Below are positions 48,786 through 56,964 of a DNA stretch of 64,000 nucleotides, one piece after another. Origin of the DNA: Saprospiraceae bacterium (GTDB lineage Bacteria > Bacteroidota > Bacteroidia > Chitinophagales > Saprospiraceae); NCBI GenBank assembly GCA_016714445.1, contig JADJNF010000008.1:620001-684000 (forward strand). Direction: 5' to 3'. The notes under the pieces were generated by a model that ran no database searches, was not told the DNA's origin, and saw only the letters and a list, made by a program, of their open reading frames with translations. The position numbers were made by a program, and so were the translations under genes. The first letter of the stretch is position 1, and each line of letters begins with the position of its first letter.

Positions 48786-50883
48786 ATTTTTGAGTATTTA
48801 TTTGTTTCATTAATATATCATCACATTGAGGACAATATTCATGCTCACCGTTAAGATATCCATGTATCGGGCAAATACTAAAAACAGGCGTAACCGTAAT
48901 ATATGGTAGTCTGAAGTTTGTGATTACCTTTTTTATAAAATTTCTGCAGGCTTCCGCATTATTTATTTTTTCGCTCATATACAGATGTAACACGGTTCCG
49001 CCGGTGTATTTACACTGAAGATTGTCCTGAAGTAACAGCGCCTCAAATGGATCATCCGTATAATCAACCGGCAACTGAGAACTATTCGTATAATATATAT
49101 TATCATTTGATCCAGCCTGAATTATATTCGGATATCTTTTGATATCTTCTTTAGCAAATCTGTACGTTGTACCTTCAGCAGGGGTTGCTTCAAGATTATA
49201 TAAGTTTCCGGTTTCCTCCTGATATTTTTTGAGTTTAAAACGTATATGGTCCAGTATTTCCTCTGCTAATGCCACTCCTTTATCCGTACTGATATCGTAT
49301 TTATTCTGAGAGTAATTGAGCATCATTTCATTCATTCCGTTGACACCTATGGTTGAAAAATGATTTCTAAAACCAGGCAAATATCTTTTGGTGTATGGAT
49401 ACAGTCCTTTGTCAAACATTTCCTGAATAAAGATTCTTTTCTTCTCAAGTGTAGATTTTGCTATGTCCAGAAGTACATCCAGCTTTTCATAAAGTTTACA
49501 TTTATTTCCCGCAAAAAGATAGCCGAGTCTGGCCATATTGATGGTAACTACACCAATACTACCCGTCATCTCAGCACTACCGAACAGACCATTGCCCCGT
49601 TTTAGTAATTCTCTGAGGTCCAGTTGTAATCTGCAACACATACTGCGAACTGCATTGGGTTTGTAAGCAAGCGGGTTTTCCGTTTTATGGCCGTTTTCAT
49701 CCCTGATGTATTGACTACCTACAAAATTCTGAAAATAAGACGATCCTATTCGGGCTGTATTTTCAAAAAGAATATCCGTATTTTCACCATACCAATCAAA
49801 ATCCTCCGTGATATTGACCGTAGGTATAGGAAAAGTAAAAGGCTGCCCGTTAGCATCGCCTTCTGTCATCACCTGATAAAAAGCCTTATTGATCATATTC
49901 ATTTCAAGCTGAAAATGTTTATAACATAAATCCGGAGGATGAACGGCACCTCTTTCTTTTACTCTGCTCAAAAAAACAACTGAATGTATATTTTCAAAAA
50001 GATGGCGGTCCTTTCTGGCAGGAAACTGTTCCTTAAGGTCTTCAGGAACTACCCAGTCCAGGGTAATATTGGTAAAAGGAGACTGGCCCCATCTTGCAGG
50101 TACATTCAGATTATATACAAAACTTCTGATTGCCTTAAGTACTTCTGCATAAGAAAGGTTATCTTTGAATACATATGGAGCAAGATAGGTATCAAAAGAA
50201 CTGAATGCCTGTGCTCCGGCCCATTCGCTTTGTAAGATACCCAAAAAATTGGCCATCTGACCAAGTGCTTCCCTAAAGTGATTGGGTGGACGGCTTTCGA
50301 CTCTTCCCCTTACTCCGTTAAATCCTTCATTGAGCAGAACCCGCAGGCTCCACCCCGCACAGTACCCGGTCAGACAATCCAGATCATGAATGTGGATGTC
50401 TCCGTTTCTGTGTGCAAATCCCTCTTCTTTTGAGTAAATTTTATCCAGCCAGAAGTTAGCAATCACTTTACCGGAAATGTTATTTACCAATCCCGCATTG
50501 GAGTAGGAAGTATTGGCATTGGCATTGATTCTCCAGTCACTCTTGTTTATATATTCCTCAACGGTATGAGTACTGTCTATGTATGTTGTATCTTCATTTA
50601 AACCATGGTCGTGCTCTCTTTGCATCTTCCTGGTGTGACGATACAGCATAAAACTCTTCATTACATCAAAGTAACTACTTTCATACAGCACCTTTTCAAT
50701 GATATCCTGAATTTCTTCCACAGAAATAACGGTCACAAAACCTATAGATAATTTGACTTTTTCAAAAATATCATCGTTATATTTTACACATACACTTTCA
50801 AAAGCTTTCTGAATAGCATCTTTGATTTTGAACTCCTCAAACAACTTGTATTCTCCGTTTCTTTTTATTACAAATGGTTCCAT
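48766..50883 (-). CDS. nrdD: anaerobic ribonucleoside-triphosphate reductase, main part
   Basis: 705 residues. It makes deoxyribonucleotides without oxygen. An ATP-cone (VIKRNGEYKLFEEFKIKDAIQKAF) is at the N-terminus. The catalytic barrel has GDIHIHDLDCLTGYCAGWSLRVL with an active-site Cys, NVPARWGQSPFTNITLDW and STIGVNGMNEM. Zinc ligands near the end are CPIHGYL and EYCPQC. The glycyl-radical tail that normally follows is on the next ORF (48603-48785). It follows the RIC pieces by 12 bases, so repair of Fe-S enzymes and anaerobic DNA synthesis are co-expressed. Confidence 0.9.
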   Translation of the reverse strand: MEPFVIKRNGEYKLFEEFKIKDAIQKAFESVCVKYNDDIFEKVKLSIGFVTVISVEEIQDIIEKVLYESSYFDVMKSFMLYRHTRKMQREHDHGLNEDTTYIDSTHTVEEYINKSDWRINANANTSYSNAGLVNNISGKVIANFWLDKIYSKEEGFAHRNGDIHIHDLDCLTGYCAGWSLRVLLNEGFNGVRGRVESRPPNHFREALGQMANFLGILQSEWAGAQAFSSFDTYLAPYVFKDNLSYAEVLKAIRSFVYNLNVPARWGQSPFTNITLDWVVPEDLKEQFPARKDRHLFENIHSVVFLSRVKERGAVHPPDLCYKHFQLEMNMINKAFYQVMTEGDANGQPFTFPIPTVNITEDFDWYGENTDILFENTARIGSSYFQNFVGSQYIRDENGHKTENPLAYKPNAVRSMCCRLQLDLRELLKRGNGLFGSAEMTGSIGVVTINMARLGYLFAGNKCKLYEKLDVLLDIAKSTLEKKRIFIQEMFDKGLYPYTKRYLPGFRNHFSTIGVNGMNEMMLNYSQNKYDISTDKGVALAEEILDHIRFKLKKYQEETGNLYNLEATPAEGTTYRFAKEDIKRYPNIIQAGSNDNIYYTNSSQLPVDYTDDPFEALLLQDNLQCKYTGGTVLHLYMSEKINNAEACRNFIKKVITNFRLPYITVTPVFSICPIHGYLNGEHEYCPQCDDILMKQINTQKYEFDKM

Positions 50884-50895
50884 TGCAATGTAATT

Positions 50896-51288
50896 TCAGT
50901 TTAAGCTATATATCAGCTTTTCTTCAAAATTAATTGAATTGGGAAAAAGAATATTGTTTTCTAGGTGAATGTGTTGATGAAGTTTTTCTTCATACTCCTG
51001 CAATAGGGCATATGTAACCAAAAATGTATTACAGGCATTTGCCGGAGGAGTATAATTGTTGGATAATGATGCTATCTCAGCGAATCTGTCCCCCTCTGTC
51101 ATATGTTCTTCCATCATCATTGAAATTGGATTTTTTATACTGCCGAATGCAGGAGATTTATGAGAAAATCCCTGTCTTTCATCAGATACCATTTTCCTTA
51201 TGTATGGGAAAAGAATCTTTTCTTCTTTCATCATATGATGCAGTAAATCTTCCGAAGATGAACTAAAAAGCTCATGTATTTTATACAA
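50896..51288 (-). CDS. hemerythrin-like half of RIC iron-sulfur repair protein (TTG start after in-frame stop)
   Basis: 131 residues counted from a TTG that follows directly on the TAA of the previous ORF and in the same frame. The sequence LYKIHELFSSSSEDLLHHMMKEEKILFPYIRKM and EYEEKLHQHIHLENNILFP supply the HHE-domain ligands (His, Glu) of the di-iron site. In ScdA/YtfE/RIC proteins this domain follows the Cys-Cys domain in one chain, with HG-x-HPELY-x-IH at the junction; here HPE is replaced by YN-stop. It is therefore the second half of one gene. RIC repairs Fe-S clusters damaged by NO or oxidants, which fits norB nearby. Confidence 0.8.
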   Translation of the reverse strand: MYKIHELFSSSSEDLLHHMMKEEKILFPYIRKMVSDERQGFSHKSPAFGSIKNPISMMMEEHMTEGDRFAEIASLSNNYTPPANACNTFLVTYALLQEYEEKLHQHIHLENNILFPNSINFEEKLIYSLN

Positions 51289-51630
51289 TTAATTGTATCC
51301 TTGACCATGAACTTTGCACTCTTTTGTGAGATACTCGTTAATTAAAGGAATCTTTTCTTCTATATAACGGTGATATTTCTTTTCAATATAATCAGCCAAT
51401 AAATCCAATGGCCAAGTGTTATATTCAGAGCCAAAATCTACACCAGTGGATTGGGCCTTTTCAAGATCATTTAAAATTTTTTCCACATCGAAATTGCCAG
51501 ACTCCGAAAGATCTTTGATGGTCCGGTTGCCTTTACAACAAAAGTCAATGCCATAAGACCTGAAGACTTCTGCTGTCTTATAATTCTGAGCAACGATGTC
51601 ACCTATGACTGAATTGATATTAATATTCAT
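51289..51630 (-). CDS. N-terminal (DUF542, Cys-Cys) half of RIC iron-sulfur repair protein
   Basis: 113 residues. SVIGDIVAQNYKTAEVFRSYGIDFCCKGNRTI is the ScdA N-terminal domain with its paired cysteines. PLDLLADYIEKKYHRYIEEKIPLINEYLTKE is the first helix pair of the hemerythrin domain and carries a predicted iron His. It stops at TAA (51289-51291) exactly where other RIC proteins continue. Reading through gives a protein of about 244 residues, the family length. Either a nonsense change (GAA to TAA would do it), an error, or coupled stop-start translation. Confidence 0.85.
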   Translation of the reverse strand: MNININSVIGDIVAQNYKTAEVFRSYGIDFCCKGNRTIKDLSESGNFDVEKILNDLEKAQSTGVDFGSEYNTWPLDLLADYIEKKYHRYIEEKIPLINEYLTKECKVHGQGYN

Positions 51631-51667
51631 TTTATTAAAATTTAATGTTTATTTGTATTAGATATTT

Positions 51668-52207
51668 TTAAAATCCAAAACCGATGTGTACCCCACCCAA
51701 TTGTGCATAACCTGAATTCTTTTCAGGACCAAATCGACCTGGTGCCACGAGTTCAATAAAAAAGGAAGCACCATTATTATTTTTGAATGCTTTATTGATC
51801 AATGGTGTAAAACCAAACTGACCTTCTCCAATTTCAAAGGCAGCCCTGAGTCCAAGTGTCCAACCATTTTTTAACGGATATAGTATACCGGGATGGTATA
51901 ATAAATGAATTTTGTACGGTAAGTTTGAATATATATAGGGATTAATAAATGGCACCAGCTCCATATCAATTTTTATTTTACCCAAAGTATTTAAGGTAAT
52001 TCCAAAAGGGAATCCTACGGAATATACGCTGGTTCTGTCAAAAAAAGTTGTTTCCCCATTATTGTGCATAAACATAATTTGAACTACACCAATATGATAT
52101 CCGGCAACTTTTGAAACTTCCGGCTTTACATTCTGAATAGTATCCTGAGTATTTGCAGAATATATAATGGTTGTCATTAAAATAATGAGACAAATTAGTT
52201 TATACAT
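51668..52207 (-). CDS. predicted outer-membrane beta protein, unknown function
   Basis: 179 residues. Signal peptide (about 1-20, ending IIYSANTQ). The rest alternates in short amphipathic strands (GYHIGVVQIMFMHNN, TSVYSVGFPFGITL, GKIKIDMELVPFINPY, GWTLGLRAAFEIG) and ends in GVHIGFGF with a terminal Phe, the usual signature of outer-membrane insertion. Probably a small barrel. It heads the leftward run that continues with RIC, nrdD and nrdG, and has a consensus promoter with an overlapping palindrome. Confidence 0.65.
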   Translation of the reverse strand: MYKLICLIILMTTIIYSANTQDTIQNVKPEVSKVAGYHIGVVQIMFMHNNGETTFFDRTSVYSVGFPFGITLNTLGKIKIDMELVPFINPYIYSNLPYKIHLLYHPGILYPLKNGWTLGLRAAFEIGEGQFGFTPLINKAFKNNNGASFFIELVAPGRFGPEKNSGYAQLGGVHIGFGF

Positions 52208-52249
52208 ATAATAAAATTATTAATTGCTTTTATAAATGATTATCAGGTG

Positions 52250-52280
52250 CAAATATATAAAAGTTATAATAACGGACAAA
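52250..52280 (-). promoter_or_regulatory. promoter of the ric-nrdDG run
   Basis: Read on the minus strand: TTTG (52277-52280), 19-base spacer, TATATTTG (52250-52257), an exact consensus match. The first gene starts at 52207, leaving a leader of about 35 bases. Confidence 0.6.
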
Positions 52281-52287
52281 TTTATCC
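52274..52287 (-). promoter_or_regulatory. 14-base palindromic operator over the -33 element
   Basis: GGATAAATTTGTCC in minus-strand sense, with arms complementary except at one symmetric pair. It covers the -33 TTTG. It differs by one base from the right arm of the 28-base palindrome at 40987-41014. It also lies upstream of the divergent symporter gene. Confidence 0.55.
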
Positions 52288-52367
52288 ACTATTTTTTTAT
52301 TATTTTTTCTTTCCCCTTTAAAAATTATCTTGTACCTTTAGCTTTAAGTAATATTCAAATCAGATCA

Positions 52368-53888
52368 ATGTCACCTTACATCCTTTTTGCCTTTGTATTC
52401 GGATATTTTTTGCTGCTCCTTACTGTAGCCTGGTATACATCCAAAAACTCCAATAATGATTCTTTTTTCATTGGTAACCGCAATAGCAACTGGATGCTCG
52501 TGGCGTTCGGAATGGTGGGGACATCTCTCAGTGGCGTCACTTTTGTTAGTGTCCCGGGGACTGTCGGCTCAGGTGGGTTTGGTTATTATCAGGTAGTTAT
52601 AGGTTATTTTATAGGTTATTTTGTTATAGCGTTTATACTACTCCCGTTGTATTACAAATTAAACCTTACCTCCATATACCGGTTTCTTGAAGACAGATTC
52701 GGCCCCGTATCCTATCGTACCGGAGCATTATTTTTTATAATTTCCAGAACGTTGGGAGCCACCGCCAGGATGTTTTTGGTGATCAATATTTTGCAGATAT
52801 TTATACTGGATGCTATGGGTGTTCCTTTTATAGTAACCGCATTTATCATGCTTCTTCTAATTCTTTTGTATACTTTTGAAGGCGGGGTAAAGACAATAGT
52901 GTATACAGATACACTTCAAACTACTTTTATGCTGGGTGGTCTGATCATTTGTATTATAGCTCTGATGAATAAAATGGATTTCAGTATCTCAGATACCTTT
53001 AGCGCCATGTCGGCTCAGGGTTACACCAGAATATTTAATACGGATGTGAACGCTTCCGGATTTTTCCTGAAACAGATACTTGGTGGTGCTTTTATCACTA
53101 TTGCCATGACCGGTCTTGATCAGGAAATGATGCAAAAAAACATCAGTGTAAAAACACTTGGTGGATCACAAAAAAATGTACTGACCCTTGCCACTGTTTT
53201 ATTGATAGTCAATGTTCTGTTTCTGATGTTGGGCGGATTATTGTATTTATATGGTGCTCAGAACAATATCTCATTTAAAGGCGATGATATCTTCCCTTCA
53301 ATTGCTCTTGGTGGTTACCTTTCTGCCGGAATCGGCGTAATATTTATAATTGGACTTATTTCTGCACTATTTCCCAGTGCTGATGGCGCTCTCACTGCCA
53401 TGACATCATCATTTTGCATTGACATGCTGGGCATGCAAAAAGATACATTGTCTACAGATAAAGAAAAAAGAAAAACCAGGCTAACTGTACACTTAAGCTT
53501 TGCGCTTTTATTTTTCGTATGTGTGCTCATTTTTAAATGGATTGATGATAAATCTATCATTGATGTCATTCTCAAACTGGCAGGGTATACGTATGGACCT
53601 CTTTTAGGTCTCTTTACTTTCGGTATTTTTACAAAACGTGTGCTGAATGACAAATGGGCCATTTGGGTTTGTTTGCTGTCACCGGTTTTAATTTTCGGAA
53701 TTGATTTTATCAATAATGCAGAATGGTTCGCCAAAAAACTGGCTTTGAGTGAAAATACATCAGCATCTTTAATTCAGCTTTCAGAAACAGTCTTCTCCAG
53801 ATTTAAGATAGGTATCGAAATATTGATTTTAAATGGAATTTTTACCTTTACCGGACTTTGGATGATCTCAAAAAAACCAACTTTATAA
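52368..53888 (+). CDS. sodium/solute symporter (SSS family)
   Basis: 506 residues from the ATG at 52368; the ORF extends further upstream but those residues do not resemble the family and lie in the promoter region. About 13 transmembrane helices. FFIGNRNSNWMLVAFGMVGTSLSGVTFVSVPG is the SSS sodium-site region, and FEGGVKTIVYTDTLQTTFMLGG is the family signature. GLISALFPSADGALTAMTSSFCIDML is another conserved part. It is five bases before murQ, so it probably imports an amino sugar such as MurNAc or a related compound. Predicted -7 TACCTTTA lies about 35 bases upstream. Confidence 0.85.
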   Translation: MSPYILFAFVFGYFLLLLTVAWYTSKNSNNDSFFIGNRNSNWMLVAFGMVGTSLSGVTFVSVPGTVGSGGFGYYQVVIGYFIGYFVIAFILLPLYYKLNLTSIYRFLEDRFGPVSYRTGALFFIISRTLGATARMFLVINILQIFILDAMGVPFIVTAFIMLLLILLYTFEGGVKTIVYTDTLQTTFMLGGLIICIIALMNKMDFSISDTFSAMSAQGYTRIFNTDVNASGFFLKQILGGAFITIAMTGLDQEMMQKNISVKTLGGSQKNVLTLATVLLIVNVLFLMLGGLLYLYGAQNNISFKGDDIFPSIALGGYLSAGIGVIFIIGLISALFPSADGALTAMTSSFCIDMLGMQKDTLSTDKEKRKTRLTVHLSFALLFFVCVLIFKWIDDKSIIDVILKLAGYTYGPLLGLFTFGIFTKRVLNDKWAIWVCLLSPVLIFGIDFINNAEWFAKKLALSENTSASLIQLSETVFSRFKIGIEILILNGIFTFTGLWMISKKPTL

Positions 53889-53893
53889 TCTTT

Positions 53894-54703
53894 ATGCAAA
53901 AAATAACCGAATCTCCTTCGCTTTATAGACATCTCGAAAATAAATCGACTATGGAGCTCCTTGATGATATCAATACTGAAGATCAGAAAGTTGCCTTGGC
54001 CGTTCAAAAATCTATCCATCAGATTGCTCCGCTCATAGATGTAATAACTGAAAAAATGATCTCCGGAGGTCGGTTGTTCTACATCGGAGCTGGAACAAGT
54101 GGAAGACTGGGTGTCCTGGATGCATCAGAATGTCCCCCAACATTTGGAGTACCAAAAGATTGGGTAATAGGTTTAATCGCTGGGGGTGATCAGGCATTGC
54201 GGAATCCGGTAGAAGGTGCTGAAGACAATCCTGATCAGGCGTGGATGGATCTGGCTTTTTATAATATTGACGATAATGATGTCCTAGTTGGAATTGCTGC
54301 TTCGGGAACTACTCCCTACGTCATCAATGGCCTGAAAACAGCAAATGAACACGGAATTATAACCGGAAGTATATCCTGCAATCCAAACTCCCCACTGTCT
54401 GTAGTCGCAAAATATCCTATAGAAATTGTCGTTGGTCCTGAATATGTGACTGGAAGTACAAGAATGAAATCAGGTACAGCACAAAAACTAGTACTTAATA
54501 TGATCAGTACAAGCGTAATGATTAAACTTGGACGGGTACGTGACAATAGGATGGTAGATATGCAACTAAGTAATGAAAAACTGGTAGATAGAGGAGTAAA
54601 AATGGTTATAGAAAATACCGGTTTAAACTACGAAGATTCCAAAGCCCTATTATTGGAAAAGGGATCTGTAAGAAATGCTATCGATTCAATGGGGAAAAAG
54701 TAA
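53894..54703 (+). CDS. murQ: N-acetylmuramic acid 6-phosphate etherase
   Basis: 269 residues from ATG 53894; the longer reading from 53858 overlaps the symporter and is rejected. It cleaves the lactyl ether of MurNAc-6-phosphate to GlcNAc-6-phosphate and lactate in cell-wall recycling. SIS-fold motifs: GGRLFYIGAGTSGRLGVLDASECPPTFG, which carries a catalytic Glu, then AGGDQALRNPVEGAEDN, GIAASGTTPYVI and GPEYVTGSTRMKSGTAQKLVLN. Operon with the symporter. No MurNAc kinase gene is visible nearby. Confidence 0.95.
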   Translation: MQKITESPSLYRHLENKSTMELLDDINTEDQKVALAVQKSIHQIAPLIDVITEKMISGGRLFYIGAGTSGRLGVLDASECPPTFGVPKDWVIGLIAGGDQALRNPVEGAEDNPDQAWMDLAFYNIDDNDVLVGIAASGTTPYVINGLKTANEHGIITGSISCNPNSPLSVVAKYPIEIVVGPEYVTGSTRMKSGTAQKLVLNMISTSVMIKLGRVRDNRMVDMQLSNEKLVDRGVKMVIENTGLNYEDSKALLLEKGSVRNAIDSMGKK

Positions 54704-54725
54704 AATAAGGGATATTGTTCCACCC

Positions 54726-55115
54726 TTAATTTTTTACCCAGTAATCCAATACTAAAACTTTTTCTACATGCGGCCCTAGCAATGTACCAAATGCTTTGTG
54801 ATCAGGATGTGGTAAATAAATATCGCGGTCTGCTTCGCTATCAAATGTTAGGAAAAAACAATGTGTAAATCCCTGGGCTATATTCTCAGGACTGTTATTA
54901 ATGCCCCATTCATAACCTTTGATTTCTTTTATTTTCTGAGGCAAAGCGCCAAATGCTTTTTCAATATGTTGAACGTCGTCAGCAGAACTTGTCTCATTAA
55001 ATTTAAAGAGGACAACATGTCTTAATTGTGCATTTCCAAGTGGTTTCTTTTGAGAAAAAACATGCTGTGTGGAGAATACTAAAAAGACTATACTTAAGAT
55101 TGTTTTGATACACAT
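54726..55115 (-). CDS. secreted Dabb-fold (stress-responsive A/B barrel) protein
   Basis: 129 residues. Signal peptide (about 1-21, ending HVFS). Then a dimeric A/B barrel: LRHVVLFKFNETSSADDVQHIEKAFGAL, KGYEWGINNSPENIAQGFTHCFFLTFDSEADRDIYLPHPDHKAF, split at natural loops. The closing strand is VLVLDYW. Function of exported Dabb proteins is not established. Convergent with murQ. Confidence 0.85.
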   Translation of the reverse strand: MCIKTILSIVFLVFSTQHVFSQKKPLGNAQLRHVVLFKFNETSSADDVQHIEKAFGALPQKIKEIKGYEWGINNSPENIAQGFTHCFFLTFDSEADRDIYLPHPDHKAFGTLLGPHVEKVLVLDYWVKN

Positions 55116-55147
55116 TTTTATTTCTAATTTAAAACAAAATGTGATGA

Positions 55148-55381
55148 TTACTTACAAAATGTTAAGTCTCTTTTGCTGTACTCAAGTATAGCGTCAATGC
55201 TACTTTTTTTGGGGCTAAACTGAACTCTTGGGAGCATATGAAATGATGTCATTAATTCGGTATACGTCTCCATCAATGTGCTATCATCTTCCATGGCAAA
55301 CTCCATCTCAAGTTTGTCAAAGAGGTCACACTCTTTATATATAAATTGAATAAGTTGATTTTCAGTGTAATGGTGTGTCAT
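55148..55381 (-). CDS. small conserved hypothetical protein
   Basis: 77 residues, acidic and helical: ENQLIQFIYKECDLFDKLEMEFAM and STLMETYTELMTSFHMLPRVQFSPKKSSIDAILEYS. I recall similar short proteins in Saprospiraceae and Cytophagales relatives, with the same MTHHYTENQL start and the FSP-S-I-ILEYS ending. No known function. It resembles the cytosolic helical part of anti-sigma proteins but has no membrane helix. Confidence 0.6.
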   Translation of the reverse strand: MTHHYTENQLIQFIYKECDLFDKLEMEFAMEDDSTLMETYTELMTSFHMLPRVQFSPKKSSIDAILEYSKRDLTFCK

Positions 55382-55465
55382 GTATTGGATTTAAAAGATG
55401 AAACAATATTTTAATTTACAGTAATTTAACAGATTATTATAACAAATTATTGTGTTTAAGTACAA

Positions 55466-55888
55466 CTATTTTACTTTATACCATATCTGAGTTCTGCCAA
55501 ACATAGACACTCCGACAAAGCCACGAACTTTTAACTTATCCGTTCCGTCAAGCTCAATTTTACAGTCATATACTTTCCCCTTTTTCGGGTCCAGAATTTC
55601 TCCTCCTTCCCACACTTTACCTGTTTTTTTGAGATCCCAAAGTATATCCATGCCTACCAGACTTTTGCCTTTATTAGCTCCCGTACATTTATCACATTTG
55701 GTGATTGTAGCGGCTGGAAGCAATTTGATGACCTTTCCGCGGAGAGTTCCGTTTTGTTCATAGATTTCTATATGGGATTTTTCTCTTCCATCTTCATCGT
55801 CCAGATTTTTCCAGATACCAATTGGAGATTGAGCATATATGAAAAAACTTAAAAGTAAGTATGGTATAATTAAAAGGTTTCTATTCAT
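55466..55888 (-). CDS. DUF2147 secreted protein
   Basis: 140 residues. Signal peptide (about 1-19, ending FFIYA). The body is the DUF2147 lipocalin-like fold: SPIGIWKNLDDEDGREKSHIEIYEQNGTLRGKVIKL, CDKCTGANKGKSLVGMDILWDLKKTGKVWEGGEILDPKKGKVYDCKI, and VRGFVGVSMFGRTQIWYKV at the end. The CDKC pair may bind metal. Family role unknown. Confidence 0.85.
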   Translation of the reverse strand: MNRNLLIIPYLLLSFFIYAQSPIGIWKNLDDEDGREKSHIEIYEQNGTLRGKVIKLLPAATITKCDKCTGANKGKSLVGMDILWDLKKTGKVWEGGEILDPKKGKVYDCKIELDGTDKLKVRGFVGVSMFGRTQIWYKVK

Positions 55889-55952
55889 AAACAGATGATT
55901 TTTATTTATTCATTAAAAAGTAAAAACAACATAATTTATTGTGCAATTGTAA

Positions 55953-56318
55953 TTAATATTCTTCCAATTCTCTTGGATGCCAGAAAAGTTCATTCATCTT
56001 TACCACTTTATGGTCAATAATCTCAATGCCTTCCGACTCCAGTCTCTCCTGCATTAACGTGGGCGTGGCAAAATGAAGTCTCCCGGAAAGTTCGCCCAGC
56101 CTATTTACCACCCGATGAGCCGGTATAATGTCATCACTGCTATGACAATGGTTGAGAGCCCAGCCTACCATCCTTGCAGATCCCAGTGCTAGAAAATCTG
56201 CAATAGCACCATAAGTACTGACTTTTCCTGAAGGAATTAAACGGGTAACATCATATACTCTTTGAAAATAATGATCCTTTTTTACATCTTTATCGGGGCT
56301 TATTTTTTTTGTAGGCAT
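55953..56318 (-). CDS. alkyltransferase-like DNA repair protein (ATL type)
   Basis: 121 residues, the DNA-binding domain of MGMT/Ogt only. The helix-turn-helix is IPSGKVSTYGAIADFLALGSARMVGWALNH. The active-site motif reads PAHRVVNRLGELSG, with Ala where methyltransferases have Cys (PCHRV). It therefore cannot accept an alkyl group, but would bind O6-alkylguanine and flag it for nucleotide excision repair, as ATL proteins do. Divergent from the TrpF-like gene with about 33 bases between starts. Confidence 0.85.
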   Translation of the reverse strand: MPTKKISPDKDVKKDHYFQRVYDVTRLIPSGKVSTYGAIADFLALGSARMVGWALNHCHSSDDIIPAHRVVNRLGELSGRLHFATPTLMQERLESEGIEIIDHKVVKMNELFWHPRELEEY

Positions 56319-56351
56319 GAGTCTTGTTACTTTTGTACAAAATTAATTAAA

Positions 56352-56942
56352 ATGCTCAAAACAAAAGTCAAAATAAGTAAAGTTAACAATCTGACTGATG
56401 CAAGATATTTTGCTGCTATGGGTGTAGATTATTTGGGGTTTTGCTGCAATACCGGTACAGAGATGTACTGTGCGCCATCCAAAATAAAAGAGATCACTGA
56501 ATGGGTCGCAGGCCCACAATTTGTACTGGAGTTTGATGGTTGGCAGCAGGAAGCAGATATCCAGGGGCTGCTTTCAACTGGTATCGGTCACGCTGTCCAT
56601 TTTGGCGCATTTGCTACCTATGCAGCATCTTTTGAAGTACCTGTGTTTAAAGATTTTATTCTTGAAAACATAGATGAATCTGATTTTGCTGGCGTCGATT
56701 TTCCTGTAATCCGATCTGAAAAAAATTACCATCAACTTACCGATACAGAAAAGTCTAAAATAAACGATCTTGCGGCTCAAAAAAGTATTTTCCTTGATAT
56801 TCTATTTGAAGCAAAAGATTTGGGTGAAGTGTTAAAAAACTTATCTGTTTATGGTTTGATCTTACGAGGTGGAGACGAAGAAAAAATAGGAGTGAAGTCT
56901 TTTGAAGAATTGGATGATATTTTTGAAATTCTACACGATTAA
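56352..56942 (+). CDS. TrpF-like TIM-barrel protein lacking the catalytic cysteine
   Basis: 196 residues from ATG 56352; the longer ORF start at 56262 lies inside the divergent gene. The N-terminus KVKISKVNNLTDARYFAAMGVDYLGFC aligns with TrpF (KICG-x-xxDA...GADYLGF), but KICG is KISK, so the general-base Cys is lost. The GGTG phosphate loop near the C-terminus is also not visible (VYGLILRGGDEEKIGVKSF). It is unlikely to be a functional phosphoribosylanthranilate isomerase. No trp genes lie nearby. Role unknown. Confidence 0.65.
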   Translation: MLKTKVKISKVNNLTDARYFAAMGVDYLGFCCNTGTEMYCAPSKIKEITEWVAGPQFVLEFDGWQQEADIQGLLSTGIGHAVHFGAFATYAASFEVPVFKDFILENIDESDFAGVDFPVIRSEKNYHQLTDTEKSKINDLAAQKSIFLDILFEAKDLGEVLKNLSVYGLILRGGDEEKIGVKSFEELDDIFEILHD

Positions 56943-56964
56943 TACCAATAAAATCTATACCATT

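Noticed and set aside
52236..52367. Upstream extension of the symporter ORF to the ATG at 52236
   Set aside because: The added 44 residues do not look like the family and would place the start inside the operator/promoter region. ATG 52368 begins the first membrane helix correctly.
54708..54735. Terminator after murQ (AAGGG / CCCTT followed by a T run)
   Set aside because: The stem has only five pairs with a long loop and runs into the end of the convergent Dabb gene; too weak to call.
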